From Piscicola geometra (taxonomy: Eukaryota > Annelida > Clitellata > Hirudinida > Piscicolidae), in the NCBI GenBank assembly GCA_943735955.1, contig OX030961.1, positions 8,397,920-8,461,919 on the forward strand: a stretch of 64,000 nucleotides of DNA. The letters run 5' to 3'. The translations under genes were made by a program, and so were the position numbers. This document shows, in pieces, positions 1 through 37,220 of this stretch. The notes under the pieces were generated by a model, which worked only from the letters and a program-made list of their open reading frames with translations, did not search any database and was not told the origin of the DNA. Position 1 is the first letter of the stretch. The number at the start of each line of letters is the position of its first letter.

Positions 1-16
1 CTCCTTCCCCCCTCAG

Positions 17-1268
<1,252 letters not shown>

Positions 1269-2818
1269 ATGAACTGTTCTCTCTAACTTTGTCGCGTCGT
1301 TTCATTTTTTTTGTTCTCGTATTAAGGACGGGCGTTCCTCGTTTGATCTTGCTTTTATTTTGATAATTTAAAATCTCGTTAAATTAATTATTTCTTTATT
1401 ATTTTATATTTTGAGATCACATTTATTTAGCGCTTTTTTCTTCTCCATAAACACCCACCTGACATTTAGTATTATAGTGCGTGGTGGACATTATCATCAT
1501 CATCATTATCATCATCATCATTATTATTATTTTTGTTTCACTCATCATTATTATAAGATATTCCGTATATTTATTATTTATTTCAGCCCTGATGCGCTAA
1601 TTATTAGTTTACACGTGGTGCAGACGCTTCCAGTCGTTACATATTCGTTACAGTTACTGCGGGGCTCAGTTATATAAGCGCCGTTGTTAACTTAATGGAA
1701 AGTTTCGGCTCCACAATTGTATTTCATTAATTTTAGTTAATTGTCGTCATCATTATCGCCTGTATATATTCAAGCATTTTAATTTTATGAAAAATTGTTT
1801 TTTAATTCAAATATTTTTGGAGGGAATTATATCTATAATTTGAGTGTTAATAAAAGAGTAATGTTTCCTCATTAAAAACTCTCAACCTGTCTTGATGATG
1901 CTGTGCTGTATTGCGTCGATAGGAGCTCAGAACTGCTAAATCAAAAACTAAATTGGTTTTGAACCCCAGTACATGTTGCCACACTCCTTGAACGGACAAA
2001 CTCTCTTCGAGGCTATTCTAAGCCCGCTAAACTCTCCATCACACAATTGGAGATTTGAGCCGACTGCTGTTTCGAGTAGAATTTATTTATTCTGCAAAAA
2101 CTGACAGTTTAAACAGATCTATGCTTCCACCATCAGTCGAACTTTGTGCTCCACCTTCTGATCACGGGGTGCTCTCACTAAATAATAATAATGAAGATCA
2201 TTATTGTAGTGGCGTATAACCCGAACGGGCTTCCAGGCCACTTAGGCTGCCTATTTTCATTTGCGCCTTTGGGTTACTAGGACATTGGTTGCACTTGAAC
2301 CTAGAACCTTCCATTATTGGTCAAGCCGAGAGTAATTACCGACTCGGCTACCCGTTCACCCAACAACGACAGGTGTCCCTCCACATAGATAAACCTCGAC
2401 TTAGAGTTTTTTAATTTATTTAAAATTCAGATACCTGCATCGTGATCGTTTGTCGATGATTAAACCTCGCCCGCCTTTCCGCATGATATTTATCGCGGAA
2501 ATCACTCAATTTTTCTTTAAAAAATAATTAAAATATTTAATTATCAAAATTAACGACGGAATTGCCTTTATGCAAAAAGAGGAGAACAACTGTCCTACTG
2601 CAATGAATTGATAAGTGTTCTCACATAAATCATGTAGGCATGCAGCAAATGTTTTGTAAGAACACCAAGAGATTACTTTTTAAATTTACAGTGAGTTGCA
2701 TTATAAATGGCAATTTTCATAAGACAACTGCTTTAAAAAATCAATATTTAAAAAATAAGAGCTTCACATTCCAATAAATATATTTGAGAAGCATAAATTG
2801 AGAAAATAACTTTTCAAA
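1269..2818. other. Intergenic, AT-rich
   Basis: No credible exon was seen on either strand. The stretch holds short (CAT)n/(TAT)n runs near 1490-1560 and a SINE copy at 2203-2361. An AATAAAA at about 1848-1854 could serve the upstream gene but is far from its stop codon. Confidence 0.6.
2203..2361 (-). mobile_element. tRNA-derived SINE-like element, copy A
   Basis: Shares about 150 bp with 17064-17216 (opposite strand), 9737-9888 and 18012-18160. Read on the minus strand, it starts with a tRNA-like head (GGTAGCCGAGTCGGTAA, resembling an A box), has a B-box-like segment about 40 nt later, and ends in a body containing GGCCTGGAAGCCCGTTCGGG and TTATACGCCACTA. Copies diverge by many substitutions, so they are not recent. 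Confidence 0.7.
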
Positions 2819-3421
2819 ATGGTTCTTTCAAAATCCTTCCCATTTGCAATACTTACACTTTTCAGCTTGTGCTTATTAGTGAAGGCTTCCTTCGATGACT
2901 TTGAGAACTTGATTTCGTCCGAAGTGGCAGAAATGAAGGTCTTCTGCAACCGCTTCGTCATCATCTACGCCCTCGACAACGCTCGCAAGTACCTACGCAA
3001 CAGCAAGTAAGCGTGTCTTCCCATTCCATTTGAATATTTTCTTGAATATTTATGTAAATTAGAGCATTGATTAATATTCTTATCAAGAGAGTTATCGCTT
3101 ATACACATTTTGTTGAATTGTATCGTTGGTTTTGTTTTCTAGTTATGACATCATTATACAAATTCCAGAATTGTATTAAACTACATAACTGGTTTTGTTT
3201 CATACTTATGAATTGTATATACAATTGTATAATAAAACACGATGAACAACAACAACAACAACAACACCAACAACAACAACGACGACGGCGACAGCTTCAA
3301 GGACCCAACGGGCTTCGTCACCTTGATCAACCTGCCCTCCTTCAAGGTGAACGAGGCAGGGTCAGTGAAGCAGATGTCCAGGTACATGAGAAAGCTCATG
3401 AACGAGCTCTCCCTGCATTGA
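2819..3421 (+). CDS. Small secreted protein, two exons, unknown function
   Basis: Exon 1 is 2819-3006 and exon 2 is 3295-3421, joined as AA|C with a GTAAGC donor. The product is 104 residues. The N-terminus (MVLSKS then FPFAILTLFSLCLLVKA) is a typical cleavable signal peptide, with likely cleavage near residue 23. The mature part starts SFDDFENLISSEVAEMK, has a single cysteine (VFCNRF), and ends with YMRKLMNELSLH. A single Cys argues against a disulfide-rich toxin or defensin. The acceptor is odd: it follows a (CAA)n/(GAC)n run with no pyrimidine tract. An upstream acceptor with in-frame Asn repeats is a possible alternative. I do not recognise the family; a secreted regulatory peptide precursor is possible. 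Confidence 0.55.
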
Positions 3422-4727
3422 CCCCAGGACGATGAATATATTTGTTACTTTACCTTTCAATTGTTCATTAAAATTATTTTTTTTAATAATACTGTGGATT
3501 TAAAATATCTTTGATTATTTTAAGAAATCGAAAAAAATTAACGTCATCAGCTTAAAGATGATATTCATAAAAACACCATGCATAGGGTGCATCTCGTATT
3601 TGATTCCCTTCTTAGCTTCTCTATTCATTCAAAGCTGGTATTTATATTTTTAACGGTAGCTCAAAACTTAATGACGGATCAACCAATGAGAGTTTCACTT
3701 ACTTTTAAATAATAAAAGAATTATTCATTTCTTTGCCTTTTCATCGAGTATTTGAGATTGAGCTAATTGCTGTTTATTGAGAGTAAAAGGACCACAACAA
3801 AGTCTATGATGCTTCGGTAAGAGGCGTGTAAAATCGAAGTGTTTAAAACGTTCATAGATATTCGACATTGAATGAAAACATGTCAACTTCATTCCAAAAG
3901 AGGACTGCCAACAGAAGCATTTGCTGAGACACGCGCTAAAGAATCTTGCAGTAAAATATACTTTTGCTTTCTACTCTATCCACATCTAATAAAATATCTC
4001 GTTACGTTTCCATAAAAAAAAGTTAAATGAATTTAATTGAATTAGTTAATTTAATTAAATAAATTCAGTTATTCAAGATCTAATGAGCCTCTAGCTACTA
4101 AAGAAAAGTAGTTTCTTGTTGCTTTGATGGAATGCAATGCCTACAAATACCCACAAAACCCCATGCCTACAACACGAATGAATGGAAGAGTTCACATTGC
4201 AATAGCAATGCCATTTGGAAGGGGAGAGTTCTGACGAGAAAGAAGGACAGAAAACCACTTTGACGACGCAATTTGAAGGAATTCTTGAACCTGTCTCGCA
4301 TGTCTTGGCGTGCATCAGCATCAATCTCACTTCCTGCCACTGCTTGCACTTCATCTACAGAGAAGCTGGAGGTTCCATAAACTAAAAACTGGGTTTGACT
4401 ATGAAACAAGAAGGAACAAATCTTGAATTTACTCCCCTCCACTCCCTTCCTCCTTTTTCTCTTCCTCCTCCTTCCCTTCCTCCTTCTCTTCCTCCTTCCC
4501 TTCCTCCCTTTTCTCTTCCTCCTCCTTCCCTTCCTCCTTCTCTTCCTCCTTCTCTTCCTCCTTCTCCCTACTGCAAGTAGTTTAGCTGCGGAAGTGGTTG
4601 AATTGCAAAATAACTTCAAATGTTTGCAATGGTTAGACACACCATAACCATTTGAGAATTGCATTAAAGAATAATATCATATTGAAAGTTAAACAAGATC
4701 GAAGCAAAGAAAAAATATTCCACTTAC
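3422..4727. other. Intergenic or 3' continuation of endophilin-B; one unassigned ORF
   Basis: Mostly AT-rich. On the minus strand, 4397 down to 4167 is open from a possible acceptor (CAAACCCAG) and reads FLVYGTSSFSVDEVQAVAGS and on through ADARQDMRDRFKNSF to a stop. It would join the endophilin-B exon at 4728 in phase, but it does not look like an SH3 domain and its codon use is not convincing. No SH3 exon was found between here and the left edge. Confidence 0.35.
4432..4566. repeat. Polypyrimidine/polypurine tract (TTCCTCC)n
   Basis: About 135 bp of nearly uninterrupted C/T on the plus strand, built from CTTCCTCCTCCTTCC-like units. It has near mirror symmetry, which can favour triplex DNA. 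Confidence 0.85.
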
Positions 4728-11547
<6,820 letters not shown>

Positions 11548-13105
11548 CTCGATGATCAAAGTCACAATCAACGAGAGAGGTCGACGGATGTGTCGGTGGC
11601 GAGAGTTGAACGGTTGAAGTAACGATGCGAGTCTTTTTAAGCTCTTTGACTGGATGTCTTGCTCACTTAAATTGTTAAAAATCCAAATATGTGAACCCTA
11701 ACAATACTCGACTGATCCTCCACGATCGCCTAAAAGTCAAACGTCTTCTTTATGTTGCACCCCTCGCAAATGTATCCACTGCATACAACTGGCACTGGAG
11801 CTTCATAATCAAGTGCGTGCACACGTCTCCAGTCTCTTGTACTCGCGTGTACATTCTTCTTCGGGTGTGTGTTCAACCAATCTATTCAATTTACGTGACG
11901 TGTTAATTAGATGTTTTTCAATATAAGTTCTAATGGAGGAAAAGAGATGAAGATGAAGAAAATGCCAGTGTGTCCCTGTGATTAGAAGCTTGCTAATTAT
12001 TGAGTTTCCATGATGTGGGTGTTTGTATGTGTGTATATATGTGTGTTTGTGTGGGTGTGTGTGGGTGTGTGTGAGTGTGTGTGTGTGTGTATGTGTGTGT
12101 GGGTGTGTGTGTGTATGTGTGTTTATGTGTGTGTTTGCGGGTGTGCTTGCGTGTGAAGAGAGTGAAAGTGGCAGCAATGTAGCTGAAATTATGGAATCAA
12201 TAGAAGGCTGAATGGAGAGATAGATGAATGCATTGATAAGTGCGTGTGTTTGTTTGTGTGTGTTTGTGTGTGCCTGTGTGTGGGTGGGTGTGTGGGTGGG
12301 TGGGTGGGTGGGGGTAAGTGGGTGGGTGTTTGTATGGGAGTGCGAGTGTGAAACTGTGAAGAATTAATTTCTAAAACACGTTTTGACTGTGTTTTTTATA
12401 AAAATATAAAATTTATTTGTATTCAAATGATAAGTTAATGCATTTTTAAATTTAGGCAATTATTTGACAGCGCAGATGAAAGCTAAAATAAACGCTAAAA
12501 AGATGAATTAAGATATAAATAAATTAAACTATTTTTATACGAAAACTAAAATCGTTGTTTTATGTGCAACTTTTATATAAAAAGTATAATCTCTCTTTTT
12601 GGTAGACAATTTCTGTATTCTTTATGACTTTTTTGATCACTTTTGTTCGGTACAATTTTAATTCTTTATGGGATTCCTTCTAAAAAGCTTATCCGCACAA
12701 ATAAAAGATAAATTTGTTATTAAAAAGTAGCTTGGTTTTATTTTATCAAAATTGTCTGATTAAAATCTAAAAACCAGTTTTATAAATTTTTTAAAATATG
12801 TTTTTATTATAACTACTTGTATCTGAAACAATATTACACTTTAAAAAACATTTCATTAAAAATATTTGTTTAAACCTCTAACGCACCCCAGCCTACATTT
12901 CTAAGGCGATTTCCAGGCCAATGGAAAGATGGAGTAGGAATGAATTATTAATTAGGTGAGTGTTCCGGCCTGGAGTGATTGTTTACCTTCCATGCGAAAT
13001 AAATTATCGAATCCGACACGGCTTTAAAAGCATTTCCAAAAAACCAACCTTCAAAGATCATTATTGATAATGAATATGAAGGAAAATGTTGAGAAATAAG
13101 ATCAA
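11548..13105. promoter_or_regulatory. Divergent upstream region of endophilin-B and the DLK-like kinase
   Basis: The two genes are transcribed away from each other across about 1.56 kb. The stretch holds a degenerate (GT)n/(GGGT)n repeat at 12020-12320 and AT-rich sequence from 12350. No exon was seen and no core promoter motif could be fixed by eye; untranslated exons may lie here. Confidence 0.4.
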
Positions 13106-21601
<8,496 letters not shown>

Positions 21602-22127
21602 ATGTGTGTGTGTGTGTATGTGTGTGTGTGTGTGTGTGTGTATGTGTCTGTGTAAATGTTCGTTTCATTCTAACTTCCTGTCTAGCTAGCTGCCAAACAA
21701 TCCCACTAACCTTCCATCCCACCAACCCAACCATCCCACCAACCCAACCATCCCACTAACCTTCCATCCCACCAACCTAACCATCTCACCAACCCAACTA
21801 TCCCACCAACCCAACTATCCCACCAACCCAACCATCTCACCAACCCAACCATCCCACCCAACTCAACCATCCCAACCATCCAAGCCATCTCACCAACCCA
21901 ACCATCCCACCCAACCACCATCTAGTCAATAGTTACACTTCTTGATTTGAGCTTTGCCTTTTCTTGCGTTTCTTGTTTTCCAACGAATTCCATTCTTTCT
22001 TTACAAATTCCACTTTTAGTTTTGTCAAAATTCTCATAAATTCCATATTTTGTTTTTCACGATACTCATAAAATTCCATTTTTTTAAATATTAAATTCAT
22101 TTTTAAAACTTTCTCATTTTTTTTATT
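21602..22127. other. 3' flank of the DLK-like gene with CCAACCATCCCA repeat
   Basis: A short (GT)n follows the stop codon (21605-21655), then a degenerate 12-bp CCAACCATCCCA repeat (21700-21930), then T-rich sequence. No AATAAA was seen close to the stop. Confidence 0.6.
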
Positions 22128-22690
22128 GCATTACACCCAGCTAGTTATCAAATGCCATTGCATTACACCCAGCTAGTTATCAAATGCCATTTTATTACAC
22201 CCAGCTGGTTATCAAATGCCATTGCATTACACCCAGCTAGTTATCAAATGCCATTTTATTACACCCAGCTGGTTATCAAATGCCATTGCATTACACCCAG
22301 CTAGTTATCAAATGCCATTGCATTACACCCAGCTAGTTATCAAATGCCATTGCATTACACCCAGCTAGTTATCAAATGCCATTGCATTACACCCAGCTAG
22401 TTATCAAATGCCATTTTATTACACCCAGCTAGTTATCAAATGCCATTTTATTACACCCAGCTAGTTATCAAATGCCATTGCATTACACCCAGCTAGTTAT
22501 CAAATGCCATTGCATTACACCCAGCTAGTTATCAAATGCCATTTTATTACACCCAGCTAGTTATCAAATGCCATTGCATTACACCCAGCTAGTTATCAAA
22601 TGCCAGTGCATTACACCCAGCTGGTTATCAAATGCCATTTTATTACACCCAGCTAGTTATCAAATGCCATTGCATTACACCCAGCTAGTT
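22128..22690. repeat. 32-bp minisatellite, about 17 copies
   Basis: Direct tandem repeat without spacers. The unit contains CATTACACCCAGCTAGTTAT then CAAATGC. Copies differ mainly at two places (CATTGCATT or CATTTTATT; AGCTAGTT or AGCTGGTT), giving two interspersed subtypes. Confidence 0.95.
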
Positions 22691-23042
22691 ATTTGTGCTC
22701 ATTCTAGAGTGTCTGATTCTCATGTATTACTCGAATTTAAGTATTACAGCTCATTCAATTTAGGTTGTTTATAAGTTATTTTAATTTTAAATATAAGTAT
22801 TATAAATATTAAAAGATATATCAATTATAAAATTCGATTTATTTATTTGTCACTGATTTATTCATCATAGTCATTAAATGATTTGTGGATACAGTGTGAT
22901 GATGATGATTAGGATGATGATGATTAGGATGATGATGATGATGATGATGATGAGGAGGAGGAGAAGGAGGAGGATGATGATGATGATGATGATGAGGCAT
23001 CAGGGTGTTTGCAGACATGCCCCTCGAACATCCGGCCACCAC

Positions 23043-23284
23043 CTGCCGATTCTTTTCTATCGCAATAATTGAGCGCTGGGTCACGTGACCGCCCGCCAGG
23101 TATATAAGGCAGGTCTGGAAGGGATGCGGGCATGCCGGAGGGAGCTTCGAGTGCATCGTTTGGTCCTTTCCTCGTCATCCCGCCCTCGACTGTTGCCACC
23201 TTGATGTAGTTGCCGCCAGGAAGCACCAGGTATTCAGTGGTCTGTTGCACTCCCTGCTGCATGCTCAACTATTTACAGCTTTGT

Positions 23285-23372
<88 letters not shown>

Positions 23373-23440
23373 GTTACCTTTGTTATCTTGTAAGTACTCG
23401 GGCATTCGTAAGGCGCGCAGGTTTGTTGCACGCATGGGCG
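23043..23440 (-). CDS. Putative exons of an unidentified gene
   Basis: Two minus-strand segments look coding and join in phase. 23440-23378 encodes the Cys-rich peptide RPCVQQTCAPYECPSTYKIT (plus K), followed by a GTAACA donor. 23268-23043 encodes LSMQQGVQQTTEYLVLPGG, NYIKVATVEGGMTRKG, ALEAPSGMPASLPDLPYIPG and DPALNYCDRKESAG, ending before GTGGTGGCC. Evidence is 96 codons without a stop, GC-rich third positions typical of exons here, and plausible splice sites around a (CA)n intron. Start, stop and further exons were not found and the protein is not recognised. Against it: a TATATAAGGCA box and a CACGTG palindrome on the plus strand at 23080-23110 could mean regulatory sequence instead. Confidence 0.3.
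23283..23369. repeat. (GT)n microsatellite
   Basis: About 40 GT units; it would be the (CA)n intron between the two putative exons at 23043-23440. Confidence 0.95.
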
Positions 23441-23848
23441 CTGGCAAGCATAATATCACACTCATGTATTCCTCCCTGATGACACCCTTGTTCATGCATT
23501 TATATTCACTTTCGTTTTCTGATCTTTGATAACCATTCAAACTGTTTCCGCTCACCGCCATATTGTGTCGTCATTCGCAATTGCTCTGAGATTACAAAGG
23601 CTAACTTGTTCGCGTTGTTTCAATTTTTATAATTTTATTTTTTATACTTTTTTTGTTGATTAATTATAGTTGATTATTTTTTTTCTTCGTTTATCATTTA
23701 TTAAATTTTAAATATAAAGAAACATATAGAGTTAAAAGAGGGAATTACCTGGTGATGATGATGATAGTGATGATAATGATTATGATGATGGTGATGGTGA
23801 TGATGTTTGAATCATGTTTGAATGATGGTCTAAGTTAGCCTTGTAAGA

Positions 23849-23956
<108 letters not shown>

Positions 23957-24118
23957 TTGTTAGTGTGTGAATTTTTTTCTCCAATAATTTTCTTCTTTTG
24001 AGAGGAGAAAATGAGATAGGTGAATGATACGCGTTCGAATTGGCCAGAAGAAATGGTATAAATTATATTAAATTAAATTACCGTATAATACATTGAATGA
24101 ACACCCTTCGAATCATGT

Positions 24119-24860
24119 GACAGACCTCCATGAGCCCTTTGCACTGCCGATTGTCAGTTTAGCACGAGTAGATGTCGAGTATTGTCACCCGCTTTGATCG
24201 TCAGTATCCACGTACGATATTTAACTTTAAAAAAACGCGCTACACCATTAACTTTGCATTTATATAGTTCAGTATTTACATCAATTCTTTGATGGACTCA
24301 TGTGTTGGGCAATATTGTTTCAAGTTTATAATTTTGACCAGTGTTCTCGCCACCACAGTCTGATGACCTTCCCCGTCACTGGCATCCTCTCAAATCCCAA
24401 GCGGAAAAAGCACCTCCCGTGGTCACTCAGACTAAACTCTTTGACGATTTTGCAGAGCCAGCGTAAAGTGCGACCGAAATGCCATCACCAGCGCACCTGT
24501 CAGAGGGCATTTATGGGTGCCTTGGGTCATCGAGGCAGCAATCTGACATGGCAGACGAGCATCTTCAGTTCAGCGTCGTTGGAGATTTAAAGTGTCGATC
24601 TTTCGCGCCAATGCAGCCCTGATAAGCCTTCCCTGAAAAGGCAGTTCGATGACACAAGAGGTTTGTGCCTGGTTTTACGTTCGTGCAGTGCGGTGCAAGA
24701 AATGTACCATCCCACTTCTCATCGTCCCCCTGCACTGATAGAGGTGTCGAAGTTATGGGTGTGGCCGCAGCTATGCACTGTCGTCAAGCTGCACTGCTAG
24801 GTCACTGGTCAGTCACTATAGAGGTCAAAAGACCCGCAGTACTTGAAGATTTCAAGTAAG
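24119..24860. other. GC-richer island, possible decayed coding or mobile sequence
   Basis: About 740 bp with gene-like composition between AT-rich flanks. No frame on either strand stays open long enough to trust (best 96 codons at 24300-24590 on plus, unlike any family I know). It could be a degraded pseudogene or transposon, or a non-coding transcript. Confidence 0.3.
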
Positions 24861-26070
24861 TTAATCTCTCTACCTAATGCCTAATTAAACTATGTTCATT
24901 AATGCGATTATATTTAGTATTCTTAATAAGTATTATTAGTAATATTATAATTAGTAAAATTGTCTGTGCCCATTTGCACGGAGTCTCAGCCATTTAGTTG
25001 TATGGCCTCATTGTGCTTGTAGAGGTGCTTCGAACTTTGCACTAGTCCTCTCACACGCACATCAATCCAACATTTCGTTTTTACATTTACTGTTAACCGA
25101 TAGAAACTGCAGCGCATAGCAACCACTGTAACAGTTACAACAGTAACCACTATCAGTTAATACAACAACCACTATCAGTCACTACAACAACCACTCTATC
25201 AGCTGTTGTATACAAGTCACCCCCCCCCCCCTCCCCATCACATTCGTTGCCGTTGTAGGCGTTATTGTTACACACCTGGGCATGCATCGTAATCGTCATC
25301 GTTTGGGCATCTCTAATAACCCCACCAGAACTTAGTCGTCTGGACTGAATAAATCATATTAATATCTTATTTATTAACTTTTGTTTTGTTGATTTTTATT
25401 TTATACTTAAAAGTATGTGTAGTTTTCAAGAACTCCCTATGCCGTATTTTTAGCAATCACAATTTACATAATTTTGTAATTTTAATGCAATATAAATTTT
25501 AGCTTGACACTAAATAGTGTTTCCATTTATTTTACTATCATTCTTGCCATTATTTATATGATGATTCACAATCACTTAATTATTCAAAATGTCTAAAATA
25601 AAGATACAAATAATCACGCAATAATGCCCTGAAATACCAGATAGTTCGGACATGCACAATGTTCGGTCACTCTCGAAGAATGATCCTTCTAGCGCCTTCA
25701 GTTCGGACACTGGCAAACAAAAGTAATTGAGTTTCGGTAATAGCATGACCTATTTAATGTGACCAAGAATAGAAGAACTAATGAGCAAAGAACTTCAATT
25801 GTATCAATTTATACTCTGAATTAATTGGAAGAACATGTATATTTTCTGACTTTGAAAAATAATTATTTAAAAGTTTACCAATATATTGGTATTTTACAGC
25901 GCCTTTCATAATAGGCTTAAAAGTTTCAAATGAAATAAGAGATGGCAAAGTATTTTGCACTCGAGTACCCGAATCTTATCTTAAGTTTGAAGTTATTAAA
26001 AATATAAAGTTTAAATATTGATAATTATTGTGTCTACCTCAATCATAAAAACAAAAGATTTTTTAAGTAG
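24861..26070. other. Intergenic AT-rich sequence
   Basis: No exon, RNA gene or tandem repeat was seen, apart from a short poly-C run near 25218-25236 and a few ACAACCACTATCAG repeats around 25120-25200. Confidence 0.6.
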
Positions 26071-26746
26071 TTATAGGTAAGACCCGGGCTGTATGTTACA
26101 GGGGTTATATGTTAAAAGGTTTATAACTTGTCTAATAAATGAATGGAATTAATAATTGTTTAATAAATTAATCGAATGAACATAGTCGACAAGCTTTGAT
26201 TACCAAATAGGAGCAGGAAATAGCGGATTAAGTTGAATAAGTACCGTGGTCTTAAAAAAAAGTCAGAAAGCTGACATGTATTTATGTTTTGAAAAAAAAA
26301 TCAGGTTTCTGAAAAATTACATGATGCTCAACAGGCAGGCGCTGATTGTTTAAAGTCATTTTCATACAAAAAAGTTTTCTCTCAATTCAGGCTGCAAGTC
26401 TGAGCCGAGCCACCAGCTTCAACCGGGCAAACGTTTCTATTTTTTTCGATACCTGGCTTTGATATGGACCGTTAAAAAGTTCAATAAATTAATGTTTTAT
26501 TTCATTTAGATGCATAGTTGAAACTTGTAACATTCAATCACGACTATTGTACCAAACAAGCCCGTGTACAGTTATCACTCTATCGAAAAGTTACTTTTTT
26601 CAAGGAATTTAAGTGAAAAACTTCATTTTGTGTTTTAACTTGTGCTAATAGCATTTGTAGCACATAAAAAGTTCAATTCTAACCGTTTCAAAATAACTAA
26701 CTTTTGTAAAATTGGTAAAAACTGTAATGAACTCCTTTACTATGAA
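26071..26746. mobile_element. Non-autonomous TIR element, copy 1 (right end lost)
   Basis: Collinear with 45525-46190 through several conserved blocks, including CAAGTCTGAGCCGAGCCACC, GGGGTTATATGTTA and CCGTGTACAGTTA. Its left end (26072-26100) contains GGGCTGTATGTTACA and is the inverted counterpart of the right end of copy 2, matching at 24 of 29 positions. No transposase is present. The right end is replaced by the hairpin at 26747. Confidence 0.65.
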
Positions 26747-26787
26747 AGTTGAAATTCACACTATATGAAATAGTGTGAATTTCAACT
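26747..26787. repeat. Perfect 18-bp inverted repeat, 5-nt loop
   Basis: Arms 26747-26764 (AGTTGAAATTCACACTAT) and 26770-26787 are exact reverse complements around ATGAA. It sits where the TIR element of 26071 breaks off. Confidence 0.9.
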
Positions 26788-26914
26788 ATATCTTGTTTAA
26801 ATTGACAAATTGAACGAATGAATATTGAGCACGCGACCTGAAGACGCGCTGAAATTATCTTTTCACGGTATCCAAACTATATAGCCAAAAACCCTGAGTT
26901 TTGCAGCGGTTGTC

Positions 26915-27000
26915 ACTCCATGCATCGACGGAATAGTTTTGCGGTAAAACGCTTGGCGTTCGACTCACCAGCGTGGGTTCGACTCCTACCTTCGCTTGAG
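26915..27000 (+). mobile_element. tRNA-like sequence, probable SINE head of a second family
   Basis: Contains GTTTTGCGGTAAAACGCTTGG, then a B-box-like GGGTTCGACTCCTACC. The acceptor stem is not closed, so it is unlikely to be a working tRNA gene. It differs from the 2203/17064 family. Confidence 0.45.
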
Positions 27001-27389
27001 TGCGTCTATGCTCCAGAGGAGCTCTGGACTTTATGGGAAGTAGAAGGAGGACAAGAAAATTTAAGCTTCTGTTCAAAACCACTTCAGTTCATCGTCTTAA
27101 AAGGCTGCCCAGGTCTTCTCTGAAATATTTTTAAATCCTTCCTATTTATATAACTAAAATGAGATGACGCAGAGAATGCTGACGTAACCAAAATGACGTA
27201 AGGAAAGGAAAGCTTGTCATCGTACATCTTTCTAGCCATAAATAGGCGTTTGAAGAATTATTCAAAACGTAAATCTTGTGACACACTCAGTTTTTTAAGA
27301 GAAAAAAAGTTATGATTTGGATTGACCTTCCATCTTGTTTTCAAGCTAAACGAAGTATTAGTTATTGAACTTTACTTTTAAACGCCATT

Positions 27390-33503
<6,114 letters not shown>

Positions 33504-34311
33504 TTGGTGGCAGTGGTTGTGATGGTGTGGTGATTGATGATGGTGCCTGCTGCTATGCTTAGGGTGGTTGATGGTAGGTGTTGTTGATGAGGTGGTTGTG
33601 TGGCTCATGATGGTTGCTGTGGTGTTGTGGTTACGTTGGGAGGTTTAGGATTGTATGGGTGGTGTGTCAGTCTTGCTTGTGAGGAGGGTGGTGATGTTTG
33701 GTTCGATGTTGAACCATCATCTTTTTGTTTTCCCGCCATTTTGGATTTCCATTCGTATGCACTTTTCAATGGTTTCATTCATGGCGGGTTTAATATTTAT
33801 GATCTTTTGAGCGCCAAAGAATCTGCTCGGCTTAACAATTAAGCGCATTTCATGATTCGGGTCACAGCTGTACACTTGCAGTACAAATGTATTCAAAGTG
33901 TATTTAAGATTTTCCGTTGTATAATGATGAAATGGATTTGTTAATAAAACACTACATCTCCTTTCAAGACAACACAATAACTTCTTATAAATTAGGATTC
34001 ATTTATGATTCATACTCAGATTTTTTTATTTACATAATTCACTTTTTATTTACTTTTTAAACTGAAACTCCCTAATCAATAGTCTGAATCCAATGAATAA
34101 AGTTTAAAGTTTAATTTCCAAAATCGTTCAAACTTAACCCCAGAAGCGATTTACAGTTCCATCATCATCAAAACCACGCACCAAACTACAATCACACATC
34201 CATAAGACAACGTACACCCTTTATACAACACAAACACGTTCATGCCTAACACGACCACACACCCCACCACAAACACACACCCCCACCACAATCACACCCC
34301 CACCACACACA
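33504..34311. other. Convergent intergenic region between ClpX and DNAJC8
   Basis: Holds the 3' flanks of two tail-to-tail genes. A plus-strand AATAAA at 33943-33948 can serve ClpX; a TTTATT at about 34025 (AATAAA on minus) can serve DNAJC8. No other gene was seen. Confidence 0.5.
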
Positions 34312-36992
<2,681 letters not shown>

Positions 36993-37220
36993 TGCTGTCT
37001 GTCGATTTAAAAAATCAGAACCTACGGCTTTTGATAAATATTTGGTACAAAGACAAAATAGCAATCCAAAAAAACAACCAACTAATTTTCTTTTAAAAAT
37101 GCGAAATCAAAATAACATTTAAATATTTATAGAATTTTTAAAAATTTTAATTTAAATATTTTTGCAACAAAACTCTTTAATTTGGTTCTTTTCGAATAAG
37201 CGGCTGTTTCGAAATTTAAA
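36993..37220. promoter_or_regulatory. Short head-to-head intergenic region (228 bp)
   Basis: Separates the start codons of DNAJC8 (minus) and the AGC-like gene (plus). It must hold both 5' UTRs and a shared or abutting promoter. AT-rich, with no clear TATA position. Confidence 0.5.

Noticed and set aside
4167..4664. 165-codon Arg/Lys-rich minus frame as a gene
   Set aside because: Most of it is the polypyrimidine tract in reverse; only the last part (4397-4167) might be an exon, noted with low confidence.
22128..22690. CRISPR-like 32-bp repeats
   Set aside because: Copies are head-to-tail with no spacers, and the genome is eukaryotic.
26915..27000. tRNA gene
   Set aside because: A- and B-box-like words are present but no closed acceptor stem or clear anticodon arm could be drawn; a SINE head is more likely.
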